Source: Agaricus subrufescens (lineage: Eukaryota > Basidiomycota > Agaricomycetes > Agaricales > Agaricaceae). Taken from it: DNA of 64,000 nucleotides. Position numbers and translations under genes: made by a program. The notes beneath the pieces were generated by a model that worked only from the letters and a program-made list of their open reading frames with translations, was not told the origin of the DNA and did no database searches. Positions 27,420-39,932 of the stretch are shown piece after piece (the first letter of the stretch is position 1; the number at the start of each line of letters is the position of its first letter). The stretch lies in contig CM057068.1 of the NCBI GenBank assembly GCA_029945375.1, forward strand, positions 1,412,233 through 1,476,232. The letters are read 5' to 3'.

Positions 27420-28493
27420 CCATTGGCCTGTATATGAGTATATAACCTATCGTTCACTGCCCAAATTTCTCCTGCGACCAGTTGATGTGCGAATACAAAT
27501 TCGCTAGTGAAACACCATCCTTTCGTAATCGAAAAGCAATCGGAATGAGTTTCAGGAAAATGAAGAACCGACATGCTCGTCTGCCTTTTTTGCAAGTTGA
27601 ATTGGCAATCGTGATGCCGTCATCGTTGAACTTGATAGGATCTATATATAAACACTGGGCCGGTGTCACAATAAGGCACCTGCCTTATTGAAACACTATT
27701 GATTTTTTGTGACTTTTGTCACGAATATTTACTCAATAAGGCACGTCCCTTATTGTGATACAGGCCCAGTGTATAAAAGCTGTATCTATATGGTATGATC
27801 GCGGAGAGGCGGCAAATGAGGCACATATAGGGAAAGATTTGATATGGTATTCAATTAATCACGGTAACAGACGAAACACCAGTCGGATAATTTAGAGGAT
27901 AATTTTCTCTCCCGACGGCCAAAGTCAATGGTTTGCAGTGACAGAACGAGTCGTAGAGCACGTGCAAACGGTAGGTTTCAAACCTTTTTTTTTTTGTCTT
28001 CCGTACTCCCCAAAAATTCAAAGCCAGACAAAAAAAGAGATATTCTAATGGACAAAAGCGGTGAAGCTCCACCAGCGGCTATTACACTAGATCAAATCTT
28101 AAGACACCACTGCACCAGCCCCTTTCAATTGCACGTTTTTCCCCCGAGAATCTGACGCCCGACAATCGGTCATCAGGTATCACATCAAACTAGGACAGTG
28201 CCGAGGGGACTAACGGTTGCCTCGGCGCGGGCCGATTTTGGTCGACTCCTATTTTTTTTGTTGGTATGGAAGTCTTGGAGTATTCAAAGCTGATTCAAAG
28301 GCAAAACTTCAATTGTAAGGAGGGTTTCCCCCTAACACGGAAAAATTTCGCTGGTTTGTTTATTTAACCTTCCGGAGACTCTATGCTCGTCTTCTTCGTC
28401 CTCTTTTCTTCATCTCGGATATTGGGCGTCCTCTATTTGTTGCCTTTTTTTGTTTTTGGCTCGAGAAGACAACGAAGGAGGGGGGTGTTCTGA
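27420..28493. other. Intergenic region with a MITE
   Basis: About 1.07 kb. It contains the 119-bp foldback element at 27653-27771, and near 28230-28460 T-rich tracts that may belong to the promoter of the DUF6533 gene. Nothing else is supported. Confidence 0.5.
27653..27771. mobile_element. 119-bp MITE with 39-bp terminal inverted repeats
   Basis: The ends are CACTGGGCCGGTGTCACAAT and, read inward from the other side, CACTGGGCCTGTATCACAAT; over 39 bp the arms match at 35 positions. Inside each arm lies a second palindrome, AATAAGGCA...TGCCTTATT, so the element can fold into a multi-stem hairpin. It is flanked by TATAAA on both sides (27647-27652 and 27772-27777), the likely target duplication. 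No coding capacity. Confidence 0.82.
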
Positions 28494-30272
28494 ATGGATC
28501 CCACTGTTGCTCAATCACCTGAGATCCTTGAGTTGCTCAGTGTGCTTGAGAATGCTATCAGCACGTCACGTACTATCTTTGTGCGTAGCTTCACGTTTTG
28601 CTCACTTCGTGTCAGACTCAAACAAAGAGATACTAGTGTGCCAGCGGTATGTCATTCTCTTCAACCTGAAAGGAAGAGTAATAGCAGGAATACTAAATTA
28701 ACTCGTATACGTTAGTGGCAGCAATGGCGGTACTGGTGCGAGCCATAATCTGTAATACATTCGTCGCGATTCTGATTTCATCTTTCACTCATAGCTATTC
28801 GACTGGGCATTGACGCTCGATTCCGAGATCTCTCTAATATGGAAAGCGAGATGGAATCATACGAAGGTGTTATACTTACTTAGTCGGTATGCTCATTTCG
28901 CCGACTTTCCGTTCTTCTTGGCTTGTGAGTTATTCCGTGTCAAATGTAAATGCATGGGATTTCCTTTTAAATGGCTCAATCTATGCAGATCTGTCCACAA
29001 ACCACTTCTCGCAACCTTACTGTAAGTCGATATATGAGGCGGGAACTGGTGAGTATCCAGTATTATCGAATAGATCCAAACGCAGTAATAATCTTTGCTA
29101 TCTAGCATTGTTCATGCTCGGTGTCATATTTTCAGAACGTACGTAAATTTATAAAGAGGTCTTGCCGAATTCGTTTCCCACCACCCCTCAGTAATATTGA
29201 CCGTTCGAACATGGGCTGTTTGGGCAAAAGGAAAATACATCGCATTTGGATTGTTTGGAACATTTACGGTGGTTTGGTCAGCGGTTTTGGTCCTTGTGTC
29301 ATTGTATCTTAAGGATAGCACTCGTGCGTGTTTTTTTCCTCTTAGATCCTTTCTCGCTGTCTACGAACCCCTGATGCACTTTTTTTCTTGGGGTTTAGAC
29401 TTAGCATCACCTCTCCCTGGTATAGTCGGCTGCCTTATCCAAGGTTCTGGGAAGTATATGGCGTCAATTTTTGTGGTCATTGCTGCCCATGATACTGGTG
29501 AGATATTGTTTCCCTCACAGTGCACTGGATGGTGGTTATTAATGGTATTTGGGGACAGTCATGCTCGTTTTGATGATCGCTCGAGGCGTATATACTTGTA
29601 AGCCTACACTTCTCTCTTAGATTGGAGACTGAACTCGGCTGTACAGTTCGATCAGGCGGGGATTCAAGCCTGTTGAAAACTGTTTATGGCGATGGCGAGT
29701 GCTAGTGATTGCTTTCTTGGCCCATATTCTAATTCTTTCTTCCAGGTATCGCCTTTTACATTTATCTGTTCAGTGCGTATATGCAATTAGCTTGTTAATC
29801 AAGTTGACTGAAAATTTCCTTTTCGAATCAGTTCTCGCTGTTGTCAACCTTACGGTCATTTTCCGTTTTGTACGCTGAGTCGTCCTTACAAATTCAGACG
29901 TTCTCGATGCTCATTGTTTTTCCAGACCCAACTGGTGGTTCTCCTAGTATTGTAAGTCCTATCTTCCCTTCAAAACCACCCAACCAGAAAATCTAAAAAA
30001 ACATCTTCCTTTGAAATAGGTTACAAGGTGCCATTCACTCGATTCTAGCATGCCGAGTCATTCTACACATCCGACAACACTATCATGCCGAACATGAAGA
30101 AGACTCGAATTGGGAGATGGCCGTTCACTCAGGAAGATCTAGGTTCAAGGCTGCTGTAAGAAGAGACAATATTGGGTCGAGTGAAAGTCATTCTGGCGTT
30201 TGGCATCCACTGGCTACTCCTCCGAGACCAATTCGACATTCAAGCGAGATGGAATTAGAGGTGATAGATTGA
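28494..30272 (+). CDS. DUF6533 multi-pass membrane protein
   Basis: An agaricomycete-expanded, seven-TM-like protein of unknown function. Fourteen exons join to 326 amino acids: 28494-28569, 28716-28735, 28795-28924, 28989-29048, 29106-29138, 29192-29323, 29399-29497, 29559-29597, 29647-29694, 29746-29772, 29832-29869, 29926-29951, 30020-30272. Seen: the DUF6533 core LLFDWALTLDSEISLIWKAR, VLYLLSRYAHF, LILTVRTWAVW, a long hydrophobic helix (GLFGTFTVVWSAVLVLVSLY), VYGDGIAFYIYLF and the end motif ILACRVILHIRQH. Intron 29695-29745 uses a GC donor. The first intron (146 nt) is long for this window and may hide a micro-exon encoding the usual Arg-Tyr. It is a relative of the three - strand copies at 32.7-39.9 kb, but more diverged than they are from each other. 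Confidence 0.85.
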
Positions 30273-31611
30273 GCTTGGACTTTTATTGATATTCTACATT
30301 ACTGTTCTACTACGTTCGCTCGTTTTTGCGCTCATTGTTCGGGTTGATTCTACTTTATGTTCTTTTTGTTAGTGGGCTGAATTTCATGTATCATACTCAT
30401 CATACCACTGTCTCCATGTAATTAAAATATACGCGCGAGCTTGAGCGAAGCGTGCGTCCAGGCAGACGCACGGAGCTTGGCGCTGAGAATATTCACTCGT
30501 TTTTTCTCTATCCTTTCGCCACTAGGCTCGATAACGACTCATTTTCCATCTTCTTCGTTAATGTCGTTATCTTGACTAAAAATATGGTTGGTTCACTTTG
30601 CATCCATAGGATAACGCATAGAAGGACTTCTTGATACAAGGCAGAAACTTATAATTGCTATCTAGTGCGATACCATAGATATCATTTTTTCTTTACAATA
30701 ATCCATGCGTCAAGGAAGAGAGTGATTGTTTTCAATGTACCAATTTGGTCGCACTGAATCAGTTGACTTCAGGGGTGGGAACATTGTACTTGATAGACAC
30801 ACGCGTACGCTGCTCCTCGGCTGTTACGAGAATTTTTCTCGTTAAGCGAGAGAGACTAGTTCTCCACGCTTTGCCTCATTCAGCTGGAGCAGTTGGCCGC
30901 TGCGTGAGAGCACCTGGACAAGATGCTCATTCACGTGCAGTGAGCCGGTAGACAAGGGCGACGGCACGATGATCAGCTTTGCAGCGAATTTAGCGCATCG
31001 TTCTTGACATTCTTGATGCACCCATCTGGTAATCCAGGAAGACCTCCTATCACAGTATACCGCCGAACAGACTGATAACGAGGCCGTTGAGTGTCCAAGT
31101 GACTATTTCAGGGCACAGATATGGATGCATTAACTCAAGGAGAGCAGGACAAAGATAGAGAGCAGCGCTGCTGTTCATCTTGGAATGCAGACCACTGAGC
31201 CCTGCTGTGAAGGTCATCGTGAGAAGAGTCGGAGGCATTTTGGCACAGAACAGCGGAGCACTGGCTTCTCCCTACATAAACGTGTAGACATTCACCTCGG
31301 CAGCCCAGGCTCTTCTTCACGATGATTGCTGCCCAACAGTCCCGTGCATCCTCGCCCTCGAGTTTAGGCTGGGGGAAGCAGTCGTTTTCGGCCCTGTCGA
31401 ACCGGCTGACCACGTTTGTGTCGAAGACGCTGACCGGAACACCGCACAGCGGCACATGCTACGAGGACGTCTGTCTGTCGTCATTCGGGCTCAATGGTGC
31501 GTTTATCCGCCTTATATGGCGGGAGATAAGCCGGCGCCGCTTATCATCGCCTTATCTCTTGCGCCCCGATAACCAGTCCTGTGCTGACTCGCCCTCTGTT
31601 TTCCTCTCACG
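30273..31611. other. Intergenic region
   Basis: About 1.34 kb. An ORF at 31322-31615 overlaps the start of the next gene in a different frame and has no motif. No repeat or RNA was recognised. Confidence 0.45.
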
Positions 31612-32339
31612 ATGACGTCCACCGACTTCAAAGAACGCTCCCAGTCTCGCGGCAGAGACGCCTTTGCGTCCTCGGGCAGAGGCGGCCTCGGCAACATCAG
31701 GCAGGCCTCTCTCAGTCGCCCCGACTCGTCGCCAGCGCCGGAACTCGTCCGTGGGCGTGAACCCAACGCCGGCCTTCCCACCGCCAGCAAAGTGTATGCC
31801 ACGGGTCGCGGTGGCGCTGGAAACATCAGATCGCCTTCTCGTTCCCAGAAACGAGACCCTTCTCAGCCTCCAACCCTGCCCCCCGTCTTTGACACTTCTA
31901 AAGAAGACATCATGAGGAATCATCGTTATCTTACCGAAGAAGCACCCGTACGTCCTATATCTGTATCTCATCACGCTCCACAACCCTCATCTATCCACCC
32001 CCAGATCTCCACCGGGCGAGGAGGAGTGGGCAACATCAATTCGAGGTCTCAATCTCGCGGACCGGCTGTGGACCTCAACAAGCCCAATTCGGGCCCTCCC
32101 ACTCCTTCCAAAGTCTCTCTTCCGAAAGACGCTCATTTGAACAAAGGTCCTCTTCGGTCCGCAGAGGGTCGAGGCGATGCCAGTACGGCCGCATATGGCC
32201 CCTCTCCCGCCACAATAGTAGAGGATGTCGCCTTTACGTATCCTCCCGCTCCACAGTACGTGCTACCTCTTTGTACCAGCTGAACGGCTTCTGAACTCTT
32301 CTTTAAAGTCAGACTCCTGGACGCGCGAGAGAAGACTAA
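31612..32339 (+). CDS. Par32/DUF3602-like protein with GRGGxGNI repeats
   Basis: Two exons (31612-32255, 32309-32339) join to 224 amino acids. Seen: three copies of the repeat GRGGxGNI (GRGGLGNI near residue 22, GRGGAGNI near 65, GRGGVGNI near 135) and a degenerate fourth (AEGRGDAS), in a Ser/Pro/Arg-rich disordered protein. This repeat defines the fungal DUF3602 family, which includes yeast Par32, a TORC1-controlled phosphoprotein acting on ammonium transporters. Function here is inferred from the repeat only. The last exon adds HQTPGRARED, ending in the family's charged tail style. Confidence 0.8.
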
Positions 32340-32660
32340 TTCTTTTCTTGTTCCTTTTCCCTCCTTGATACGGTTGATCGGCTGTTGGGTATACCAACAT
32401 CGTAATTTATGAATAACTCACGCCTTACTGTAAAATCCACACATGTTTTTTCCTATGTGATAACGATAGCTTATCCTACTTTCGTCGTCAAATAATACCG
32501 GATAATTTAACTTAACTGGTGTGTATTCCCGGATAATCGCATTGGTTTGTCGGGCGGATCAACGGATCACTCCGGCGTCCGGTGCACATCGTCCGCGGAT
32601 CGTCAAATATGGAACAAGTGTTCGACTCTGTCGGCACACAGATGCCTCTATCCCTCCCCC

Positions 32661-34343
32661 TCAAACGCTCCCTTCGTCTGAATAAGCGCTTATAGAGGCA
32701 TCGTCCGTCGCCTCAGAGTTCGCTCCCACATCAAATCTAATTGTAGTGGGTTTAGTCTCCTCTGAAACCCCGTTCAAATCCGGGTCGCGAAGATTCAACA
32801 TCAAACGAGTCATCATGATAGATGATATACTATGTTAGAATAGATTAGAAAAATCAAAGAACAATACGTTTTCCGTTCAACGTACATGTTCATCTGATTT
32901 ACCATAATCTTGCGGTTAGCAAACGGAACTATGACAAGCCCGATATCATACTCACGAATGTTATGGAACAAAAGACGTTGGCAAGCTGTAGTACTCCAAA
33001 TTTTAATTGTATGAAACATGAGACGGAAAATAAGGGCCAACTTACAACGAGAAGAAGAGTATTTACAATATTGAAGAGAGACATTATCCTGGGCATGGAG
33101 ATGTGTTGGGGAGTCGATATTTTGAAGTATGGGAAACCTACCCGAAGTACATGATACCTGTAAAGATTGAGGTCGTATTACAGGAATTAGTCAACCATTC
33201 TACGCACCATCTCGCATTATAACTGTGAATAATCCCAGACCGTTTTTCCTTGGAGTGCGTAGCGTTTTGTAAAGTGTCATGGAAAATATGGTGACATCAA
33301 ATGCGAGTGCCCCCCCAAACGCTCCCGCCACATCTATCCGATGTCAGGTTATTCAGAGTTGGTTTTTAGAAGGATTTTACAGCTTACAAGAAGCATCAGT
33401 AACCGGCACTAAGTAATTGTGGAGGTGAATTCGAAAGTTTTTCGTAAGTTATTGATCTATACCAGATCCATTATCATAGCGAAACTTACGTTCAGCCGTA
33501 TTCGATAATGGACTCAAAGCCGCTCCAAGCTGTTGTTGACGAATTGTTATTTTCGAATATCGAAAAGAGATATGTGGCGTCTTACCACTCCCATGACAAT
33601 GCTACATGTGGCAAACATAGTGGGGATAGACAAAATTACCAGTCGCCGATATCCATACAGGGCGCAGACGCGCAACATCATCATGCCTAGACGTATCATG
33701 TCATACACATAACTGTGATAACAAGACAGAAGACGTACAGACGATGATAATTTGTAGCACAAAACCCAAAACTGCGCAATAAAGATCTAATATATATCTG
33801 CACCTAAGTGATGAAGGATTAATATCTCAGGGGCACTGACAGATGCCAAGGTATATACCTACCTCTAGGGTAGATTCGTTAGATAAACCATGCCTTCAAA
33901 AAATCAAAGGAGTACTGACTATTGCTACCATCTCATTTTGGTTCACAAGTTCCAGAACAATCGGAGGATAGCCCAAAAGCGCCAAGTACCTGTTTGCAAA
34001 GAAAAGAAAAGACCCGAAACTGAGTCGGCGATTGGGTCTCTTTTTCCAAAATCTCTCGACTTCAGCACCGAGTGTCAGGAGATAATCATACACGAGGAGA
34101 GCTAGCCATAATTAGTTTCAGTAACTTCTAAAACAGAAAGGAGTTACCCAGGTATGCTGCAATCATCAATAGCTCCAAGGATCTATTCATGTCGTATGTC
34201 AGCTGATGATACGAGTACGGCTAGCAGGCGATGAAATAAATCCAGTGATTATGCAAGAGTAAGACTTCTCTCTATCGGAGCAACAACTCCCGAATGCGAG
34301 AATGAGAAGGGAGCCTAGTGACTCACTGTGGCTTTGTCTTCAT
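32661..34343 (-). pseudogene. DUF6533 tandem copy 1, probably inactivated
   Basis: Homologous to copies 2 and 3 over its whole length: start ATG AAG ACA at 34343, YDYLLTLGAEVERFWKKRP and ANRYLALLGY, QIIIVC, MMMLRVCALYGYRR, LAFDVTIF, TLYKTLRTP and a C-terminus ending in SDEGSV. Where copy 3 reads TACTAG followed by GACTAACTTGG, copy 1 reads TACTGAAACTAATTATGG: the AG acceptor is gone and one base is added. The only nearby alternative acceptor (TTTTAG) leads to a TAG within eight codons. The remaining exons look intact, so this is a recent loss or a gene using a start I do not see. Confidence 0.65.
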
Positions 34344-35366
34344 AGTTTTCTAAAACTTTGTGGTTTGAAAGAAGACCCGTTTATAGCTAGGCAAATCTGG
34401 AGGAAGGGCGTATTGAAGCCGAGATGCCAGAGTGTTTGTTGAGGAATGAATGGGTTTTCTGATCTCTGCGATATATCTTATAAACGAGAATCAAGATTCC
34501 GGAATATGGTTCAACAACTTACCCATGCAGTGGAGTATCATTACAATAGATAGCGTGCTGTCTGAGTTAGCATCGCATCAAGTGAAGAACAAGTATTCGC
34601 CTCTCGATTGCACAGCAGTCCACTAATCCATCAGTCTGATTTGGTACTAAGTATTGTGAATTTTTTTTAGATGGCGGTTCATAGCTGACACGGAAATGAC
34701 GCCGGTGAACACGATTCACTCGCAAAAGCGAACGTCAAAACAAATAGGCAGGGTGCTGGCGGTCAACCGTAACTTGTTGACATGGCTTCATAGTATTCCA
34801 GTAACTCCCCGGTAATGCCTGTTGACACGGAGGGGGTCAGAAACTCTTCTACGGGGATATGGTTGGGGGCAATAAATGCTTGACGGCATCGCGAATTTTG
34901 ACTATGATGACATGATGACAGACTGGAAAGCGCAGTAACACGCTTAAGCGGGGTGCTAAACAAAATGATTTTTTCACACCATCAAGGCCAGTTTCTCTGT
35001 AACTCACGACGTGGACATCAACAGTGGCTTCAATCACGTTTCATGATGCAATTGCTTGACGAGCCCCAGACTATCTTATCAAAGTTACTGGTCATCTTCT
35101 ACCTTCAGGCGCTAAAAGTCTGCGTGAGCAAAGCCTTACTTGTCTCGTGTTCGGTTGAGTCTGCTAAGAGGACGTACGCATGTGAGCGAGCTGAGGACTT
35201 GGCAGGAGTGTGTTCCCGCGAGATGGGATGGTGTGTGGATTAATGTTTGTCGGGCGGATCAACGGGTCACTCCGGCGCATATCTTCCGGGAATCCTCAAA
35301 TATGGAACACGTTTGATTCTGTCCGCGAGTAGACTTGCTATAATACAGGTGCCATTATTACGCCGT
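34344..35366. other. Spacer between DUF6533 copies 1 and 2
   Basis: Upstream region of copy 1, homologous to the spacers upstream of copies 2 and 3. Short - strand ORFs (for example 34763-34963) recur in the next spacer but are riddled with indels between copies, so I do not call them genes. Confidence 0.5.
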
Positions 35367-37066
35367 TCAAACGCTCCTTTCGTCTGAAATAATGCTCATC
35401 GGGGCTTCATCTGTCGCCTCAGAGCTCACACCCCCATCAAATCTAATTGTTGTTGGTTTAGTCTCCTCTGAACAGCCGGTTAAGCTCGGGCTGCGAAGGT
35501 TCAACATCAAACGAGTCATCATGAGAGATGACATTCTATGTCAAAGTAGATCAGAAAATGTGGATCGATGAACAACGGGGCCACAGTTCAACGTACAGGT
35601 TCATCTGATTTACCATAACTTTCCGGTTTATGAACTAGACTGCGATAAGCCTGATATCATTCCCACAATTATTAGAGAACAACGTACATCGGCAAGCTGT
35701 CGCATACCAGATTTCAATTAAATGAGATATGAGACGGCAATGGGTGATAACTCACGATGAGACAGAGGATATTTGCGAGATTTAAAGCGGACATTATCCT
35801 GGGGGTGAAGATACGTTGAGGAGTTGTTATTTTAATGAGTATTGAGCATTTACCCGAAATACATGATACCTGTAAATATTGAATTTGTTGGCCACCGTGT
35901 GACAGGAATAAATCAACCACTGCTACGCACCATCTCGCATTATAACAGTGAGTAACCCAGGGCCGTGTGCTCCTCGGGTGCTGAGTGTTTTGTAAAGTGT
36001 CATCGCAAACACGACGACATCGAACGCAAGTTCCGCCGCAAACGCTGCCGCTAGATCTATCAGATGTTAATCAATCCGTATTGGATTTTAGAAGGCAGCT
36101 TTAGCTTACAAGGAGCGCTAAAGCTGATGTTAGTAAATGAAGAGGTCAATCTTAGAAAAGTTGGTCTTACTGATCTAGACCTAATCCATTATCACAGCGA
36201 AACTTGCGTGCGGGCACTTTAATTAATGGTATCATTGATATCCCAACCTTTTGTTGCCCTGTCATTATTTCCAGATATTGGAAAAAGATACGTGGCATCT
36301 TACCACTCCCATAACAATACTGCATGTAGCAAAGACAGCAGGGATGGCCAGAACTACCACTTGTCGGTATTCATACAGAGCGCAGACACGCAACATCATC
36401 ATACCTAGACGTATGGTGTCAGATATATCAATGTGACGACGAGATGGATAACCTACAGGTAATGATGATCTGTAGTAAAAGACCCAAAGCTGCGCAATAA
36501 ATATCTAATATAGCTTTGCACCTAAGCAACAAAACATCAATCTCCCAGGATCACTGCAAGATGAAGGATATACCTACCTCTAATATCGATTAGGCTAAAC
36601 ATGTTTTTAATATAAGAAAGATTTACTAACCATTTGATTTGTGTCGCTTTGGTTCAGAAGCTCCAAAACAATGGGAATATATCCCAAGAGTGCCAAGTAT
36701 CGGTTTGCAAAGAAAAGGAAAGAACCAAAACTTAGTCGACGGTTGGGTCGTTTTTTCCAAAACCTCTCGACTTCGACATCAAGTGTCAGAGCATAATCAT
36801 ATGCGAGGAGAGCTAGCCGAGTTAGATCTTGTAAACTCTACAAAGCTGAGAAGAAATACCTAGATATGCCATGGTCATCATTGGTTCTAGGGATCTAATT
36901 ATATCATATGTTAGTTGATGCTACGTATATAGCCAGCAGGCAGTGATACCAGTCCAGTGAACGGGGTGCTGGAGATTCCTCCCTGAGGGCTCCTCAAGGG
37001 GGCCAATAGCCCAAGAATACAAGAACGGGAAGGGCGCCTGGTCACTCACTGTGTCTTTATCTTCAT
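35367..37066 (-). CDS. DUF6533 tandem copy 2
   Basis: Seen on the - strand from the ATG at 37066 (MKIKT): a long first intron, a short exon ending at AYL, then DLTRLALLAYDYALTLDVEVE, ERFWKKRPNRRLSFGSF, ANRYLALLGYIPIVLELLNQ, CKAILDIYCAALGLLLQIII, MMMLRVCALY, AAELAFDVVVFAMTLYKTL, GLLTVIMRDGA and the C-terminal ATDEAPMSIISDERSV. The exons checked are open and the splice sites are canonical. Loop charge in the YKTL segment differs from copies 1 and 3 (LSTRGAHG against LRTPRENG), suggesting divergence. It is a multi-pass membrane protein of unknown function. I did not verify every exon junction. Confidence 0.75.
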
Positions 37067-38203
37067 GGTGTCTGGAACTTTGTCGGTGCTAAAGAAAACG
37101 CGGTGATAGTTTGACAAATTCAGTCGAATGTTATAAGAGGAAGGGTGTACTGAAGCCGAGACGTCAAAGTGTTTGTTGGAGAAGAGGAGGTATTCGATCT
37201 TGAATGGTTTTCTGGACTCTACGATATATATAACGAACTGAAATGAGATTCAAGATTGAGAAATATGGTTCGACGGCTTACACATGCAGTGGCGTATCAT
37301 CATAAAAGATACTGTCTCGTCCAAGCTCATATCGCATCAAGTGGAGAATAGGTCTTCGCCTCTTGATTGAACAGTAGTCCACGGATCTCTCACTCTGATT
37401 TATTATTAAGGCGACATTTTTTTGGATTGAAGTCAGACAAGGCCCATAGCTGATACAGAAATGATCTCGGTGAACGCAATCCACTGGTAAACAAGTACAG
37501 CTCGTTGATGTGACTTCTGGGTGTTCTGATAAATCCATGGTAATGTATGTTGACAGCGGGGGCCAAAAAGTCTTCCACGGGAGTATAGTTAGAGGCAATG
37601 AATGCTTGACGACATCGAGTGTTCTGATCATAGCGACATGTTGACTATCCGGAAAGCGCAGTAACACTAAGCAGGGTGCTAAGCAAAATGATCTCCTCAA
37701 CGCCATCAAGGCCGGTGTCTTCATAACTCACGATGTGATATCGGCGGTGGCTTTAATCACGTTTCATGATGCAATCGCTGAGGCTATATTATCAAAGAAG
37801 ATTCCGGTCGCCTTCTACCTTGTTATATCTTCAGGCTTCAAAAAGGCTGCATGAGTAAATGCTTACTTTGTTCGTGCTTGGTCAAGTCCGCTAGGCGTAC
37901 GCATGCGAGCGAGCGGGAGAGGACCTCACTGCTCAAGCGCTCACTGCTCAGTGGGGACGTACGCACATGAGTGAACTGAGGACTCAGGAGCCTGTCACAT
38001 CGTAAAGTTGACTTTAACAAATGAAAATTATGTGATTGGGCGAAGCGGCGAAAACGGCAACTTTACAGTGTGCACGTGTGTCCCCTGTGGATTATTTTGT
38101 CATGCGGATCAACGGGTCACTCCGGCGAACATCTTCCGGGGATTGTCAAATATGGAACACGTTTGATTCTGTCTGCAATTAGACTTGCTATAACACAGGA
38201 ACT
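37067..38203. other. Spacer between DUF6533 copies 2 and 3
   Basis: Upstream region of copy 2, homologous to 34344-35366. A 148-codon - strand frame (37278-37724) overlaps homologous but interrupted sequence in the neighbouring spacer and is not supported as a gene. Confidence 0.5.
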
Positions 38204-39932
38204 TCAAACACTCCTTTCATCTAAGATAATGCTCATCGAGGCTTCATCTGTCGCCTCAGAGCTCATACCCCCATCAAATCTAATTGTTGTTGGTTTAGTC
38301 TCCTCTGAACAGCCGGTCAAGCTCGGGTCACGAAGGTTCAACATCAAACGAGTCATCATAATAGATGATATGCTATGCCAGAGTAGATCAGAAAACCAGG
38401 CCAAAGAACAATGGATCTTCAACTCAACGTACATGTTCATCTGATCGGTTATAGTCCTACGGTTAGCAAACAGAAATATGATAAACCTGACATCATACTC
38501 ACAAACGTTATAGAACAAAAGACGTCGGCAAGCTGTGGTACTCTAAATTTTAATTGTATGAAATGAGTTGGGAGTAGGCGGAAACTTACAACGAGGAGAA
38601 GAATATTTGCGAGATTGAAGAGAGACATTATTCTAGGTATGAAGAATTGTTAACGAGCTGGTATTTAAGACTACCGGAGACTTACCCAAAGTACATGATA
38701 CCTGCAAATTCGAAAATCGTGAACAATCGGATGCTAGGGCTTGGTAAACAACTTATACGCACCATCTCGCATTATAACCGTCAATAATCCAAGACCGTTT
38801 TCCCTTGGGGTGCGTAGCGTTTTGTAGAGTGTCATGGCAAATATGGTGACATCAAACGCAAGTTCACCCCCAAATGCCCCAGCAACATCTATTAGACATC
38901 AATTCATCCGTGGCTGGTCTGTAGCAGGGTACTTTAGCTTACAAGAAGCGCTACCAACTGAGGTTAGTAATTGCGGGGGTGAACTTAAGAGTTTATCTTA
39001 CTGATCTACACCAAACCCATTATCACAACGAAATCTGCTTTCAGCTGCATTTGACAATGGACTAAAGGACACTCCTATCTGTTGTTGACGCGGTGTTATC
39101 TTCACATATTGGAAAAAGATATATGCGACGGCTTACCACTCCCATAACAATGCTACATATGGCAAACATGGTGGGGATTGACAAAAGTACTTTTTGCTGG
39201 TATCCATACAGGGCGCAGACGCGCAACATCATCATACCTGGACGTATTTTGTCATATATAGATGTGACAACAAAACATAAAACCTACAGACGATTATGAT
39301 CTGTAGCACAAGACCAAGAATTGCACAATAAAGATCCAATATATATTTGCACCTAAGCGTTGAAGGATCAATATACTAGGGAAACCAAAAGATGCCAAAG
39401 TATATGCCTACCTCTACAATGATTTAGTTAGATAAGTTAAGCATTAAAAAACGAAAGATTTACTGACCATTCGTACTGTACCGTTCTGGCTCAGAAGTTC
39501 CAGTACAATAGGAATATAGCCCAAGAGCGCCAAGTACCGGTTTACAAAGAAAATGAAAGTCCCGAAACTTAATCGACGATTGGGCCTTTTTTTCCAAAAC
39601 CTCTCCACTTCGGCATCAAGTGTTAGAAAATAATCATACACGAGGAGAGCTAGCCAAGTTAGTCCTAGTACATTGGAAATCAGAAAGGAGTCACCTAGAT
39701 ACGCCGCAATCATCAATGGTTCTAGGGATCTAAGCATGTCATATGTTAGTTGATGGTATCGATACGAATATGGTTGGCGGGCGCTGAAACCAATTCAGTG
39801 ACTAAGGTCACGAGTGAGATTCCTCTCTGTGGGAGCAATAGCTCCACTGGCAGAACGCGAGAGCGATGAGAAAGAAGGGAGTCTGTGCACTCACGTTGGT
39901 CCTGGAGTTATAGCTGTGGTTGCTGTCGCCAT
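38204..39932 (-). CDS. DUF6533 tandem copy 3
   Basis: Start at 39932 (MATATTAITPGP), different from the MKTK/MKIK starts of copies 1 and 2. Seen: SLEPLMIAAYL, then across a 30-nt-class intron GLTWLALLVYDYFLTLDAEV, ERFWKKRPNRRLSFGTF, NRYLALLGYIPIVLELLSQN, CKYILDLYCAILGLVLQIII, MMMLRVCALYGYQQK, FGGELAFDVTIFAMTLYKTL, ENGLGLLTVIMRDGA and the C-terminus ATDEASMSIILDERSV. This is the best-preserved copy. The family is abundant in Agaricomycetes and of unknown role; a receptor- or sensor-like 7TM topology is only suggestive. Confidence 0.78.

Noticed and set aside
32745..32800. TTCAAATCC-like T-arm suggesting a tRNA
   Set aside because: It lies in the conserved C-terminal exon of DUF6533 copy 1, is altered in copies 2 and 3, and no acceptor or anticodon arm pairs with it.
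34763..38020. Recurring short - strand ORFs in the DUF6533 spacers
   Set aside because: They recur because the spacers are homologous, but indels shift their frames between copies, so they do not behave as coding sequence.
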